From assembly GCA_946221045.1 (NCBI GenBank), contig CAMIIY010000059.1:1-8960 (forward strand): 8,960 nucleotides of DNA, read 5' to 3'. A program made the translations under genes and the position numbers. Below the pieces are notes generated by a model. That model did not search any database, was not told where the DNA came from, and worked only from the letters and a program-made list of their open reading frames with translations. This stretch comes from an uncultured Oceanospirillaceae bacterium. GTDB lineage: Bacteria > Pseudomonadota > Gammaproteobacteria > Pseudomonadales > Balneatricaceae. This document shows, one piece after another, positions 8,596 through 8,960 of this stretch. How positions within the stretch are numbered: position 1 is the stretch's first letter; each line of letters starts with the position of its first letter.

Positions 8596-8644
8596 GCTAC
8601 TGAAAAACTGGGAATATTTCTGCGTGTAGAGTGTGGATTGAAAA

Positions 8645-8960
8645 ATGGGTTTAAAAAGAGAACTGCTCAAGCTGTTTGGTGGCGGGAAAAGCAATAAAGG
8701 GGCCCATGGAAAAGGTGCATTTTCGGCAGAGATAGATGCTGTTTCAGCAGGCAAGCGTGCCTATAAAACCCATTTAAATGCGGGATTGTCACACTCGCCA
8801 TTATTGCGCAGAAATATCCATCGATTAGAAAAAGGCCTTTGCTTTCCTGATGGTAAAAAAGCGTTTGCCGCAAAGTATATTATGGAAACCGTTGAGGCTT
8901 TCAGATCGGCTAAAAACAACCCGCGGCATGACAGTTCTGAGTTGCTATGGGCCGGAGATG
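8645..8960 (+). CDS. Nitroreductase-like protein of polysaccharide-cluster type (partial, 3' end outside window)
   Basis: The frame is open from ATG 8645 to the window edge, giving 105 codons without a stop. The N-terminus is basic and glycine-rich (MGLKRELLKLFGGGKSNKG). The segment LLRRNIHRLEKGLCFPDGKK (about 53-72), then AAKYIMETVEAF (75-86) and a SSELLWAGD end (97-105), resembles the N-terminal extension of nitroreductase-family proteins found in capsule, exopolysaccharide and LPS clusters, where an H-(R/K)-(L/I)-E-K-G-L motif precedes the flavin domain. The flavin domain itself would lie beyond the edge, so the family call rests on memory of this extension. No substrate is known to me. 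A weak SD (TGGA, about seven bases upstream) precedes the ATG. It follows the ligase by 89 bases, probably in the same envelope-polysaccharide locus. Confidence 0.6.
   Translation, partial: MGLKRELLKLFGGGKSNKGAHGKGAFSAEIDAVSAGKRAYKTHLNAGLSHSPLLRRNIHRLEKGLCFPDGKKAFAAKYIMETVEAFRSAKNNPRHDSSELLWAGD

Noticed and set aside
8587..8616. A promoter for the nitroreductase-like gene starting from TTAACC
   Set aside because: No reasonable -10 box occurs 16-18 bases downstream; the match is too weak to list.
8667..8873. A 68-residue minus-strand open frame
   Set aside because: It lies opposite the plus-strand nitroreductase-like frame, which stays open to the window edge and carries the HRLEKGL-type motif.

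Overview
The window looks like an ordinary chromosomal stretch of a Gram-negative gammaproteobacterium. The best fit is the Pseudomonadales/Oceanospirillales side of the class. The evidence is a complete mlaFEDCB operon (outer-membrane lipid asymmetry), the linked order ibaG-murA-hisG-hisD, a short-form HisG, and a yrbG-type antiporter divergent from mlaF. I cannot name a genus from sequence alone.

Layout. Positions 1-463 hold the N-terminal half of a YrbG-like Ca2+/Na+ antiporter on the minus strand; its 3' end lies outside the window. Positions 464-658 form a divergent control region with a candidate promoter for each direction, a perfect 10-bp inverted repeat, and a hairpin in the mlaF leader. 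Positions 659-3647 are mlaF, mlaE, mlaD, mlaC and mlaB, packed with overlapping or near-touching ends and closed by a Rho-independent terminator at 3671-3697. Positions 3754-7247 are ibaG, murA, hisG and hisD, also tightly packed and closed by a terminator at 7261-7284. After this the character changes: an O-antigen ligase-like membrane protein begins only a few bases past the terminator (about 7299-8555). It is followed by a small multi-branched inverted repeat and the start of a nitroreductase-like gene (8645 to the window edge) of a type I associate from memory with polysaccharide clusters.

How the genes work together. MlaF (ATPase), MlaE (permease), MlaD (MCE ring) and MlaB (STAS) form the inner-membrane complex that exchanges phospholipid with the periplasmic carrier MlaC; the outer-membrane partner MlaA is not here. 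IbaG is a BolA-family Fe-S partner. MurA commits UDP-GlcNAc to peptidoglycan. HisG and HisD are the first and last steps of histidine biosynthesis. HisG lacks its regulatory domain, so a HisZ subunit should be encoded elsewhere. The ligase would join O-antigen to lipid A-core, so most of the window concerns the cell envelope.

I found no mobile element, CRISPR array, RNA gene or clearly new system. The points most worth a second look are the divergent regulatory region, the ligase start jammed against the hisD terminator, the structured element after the ligase, and the cut-off nitroreductase-like gene.
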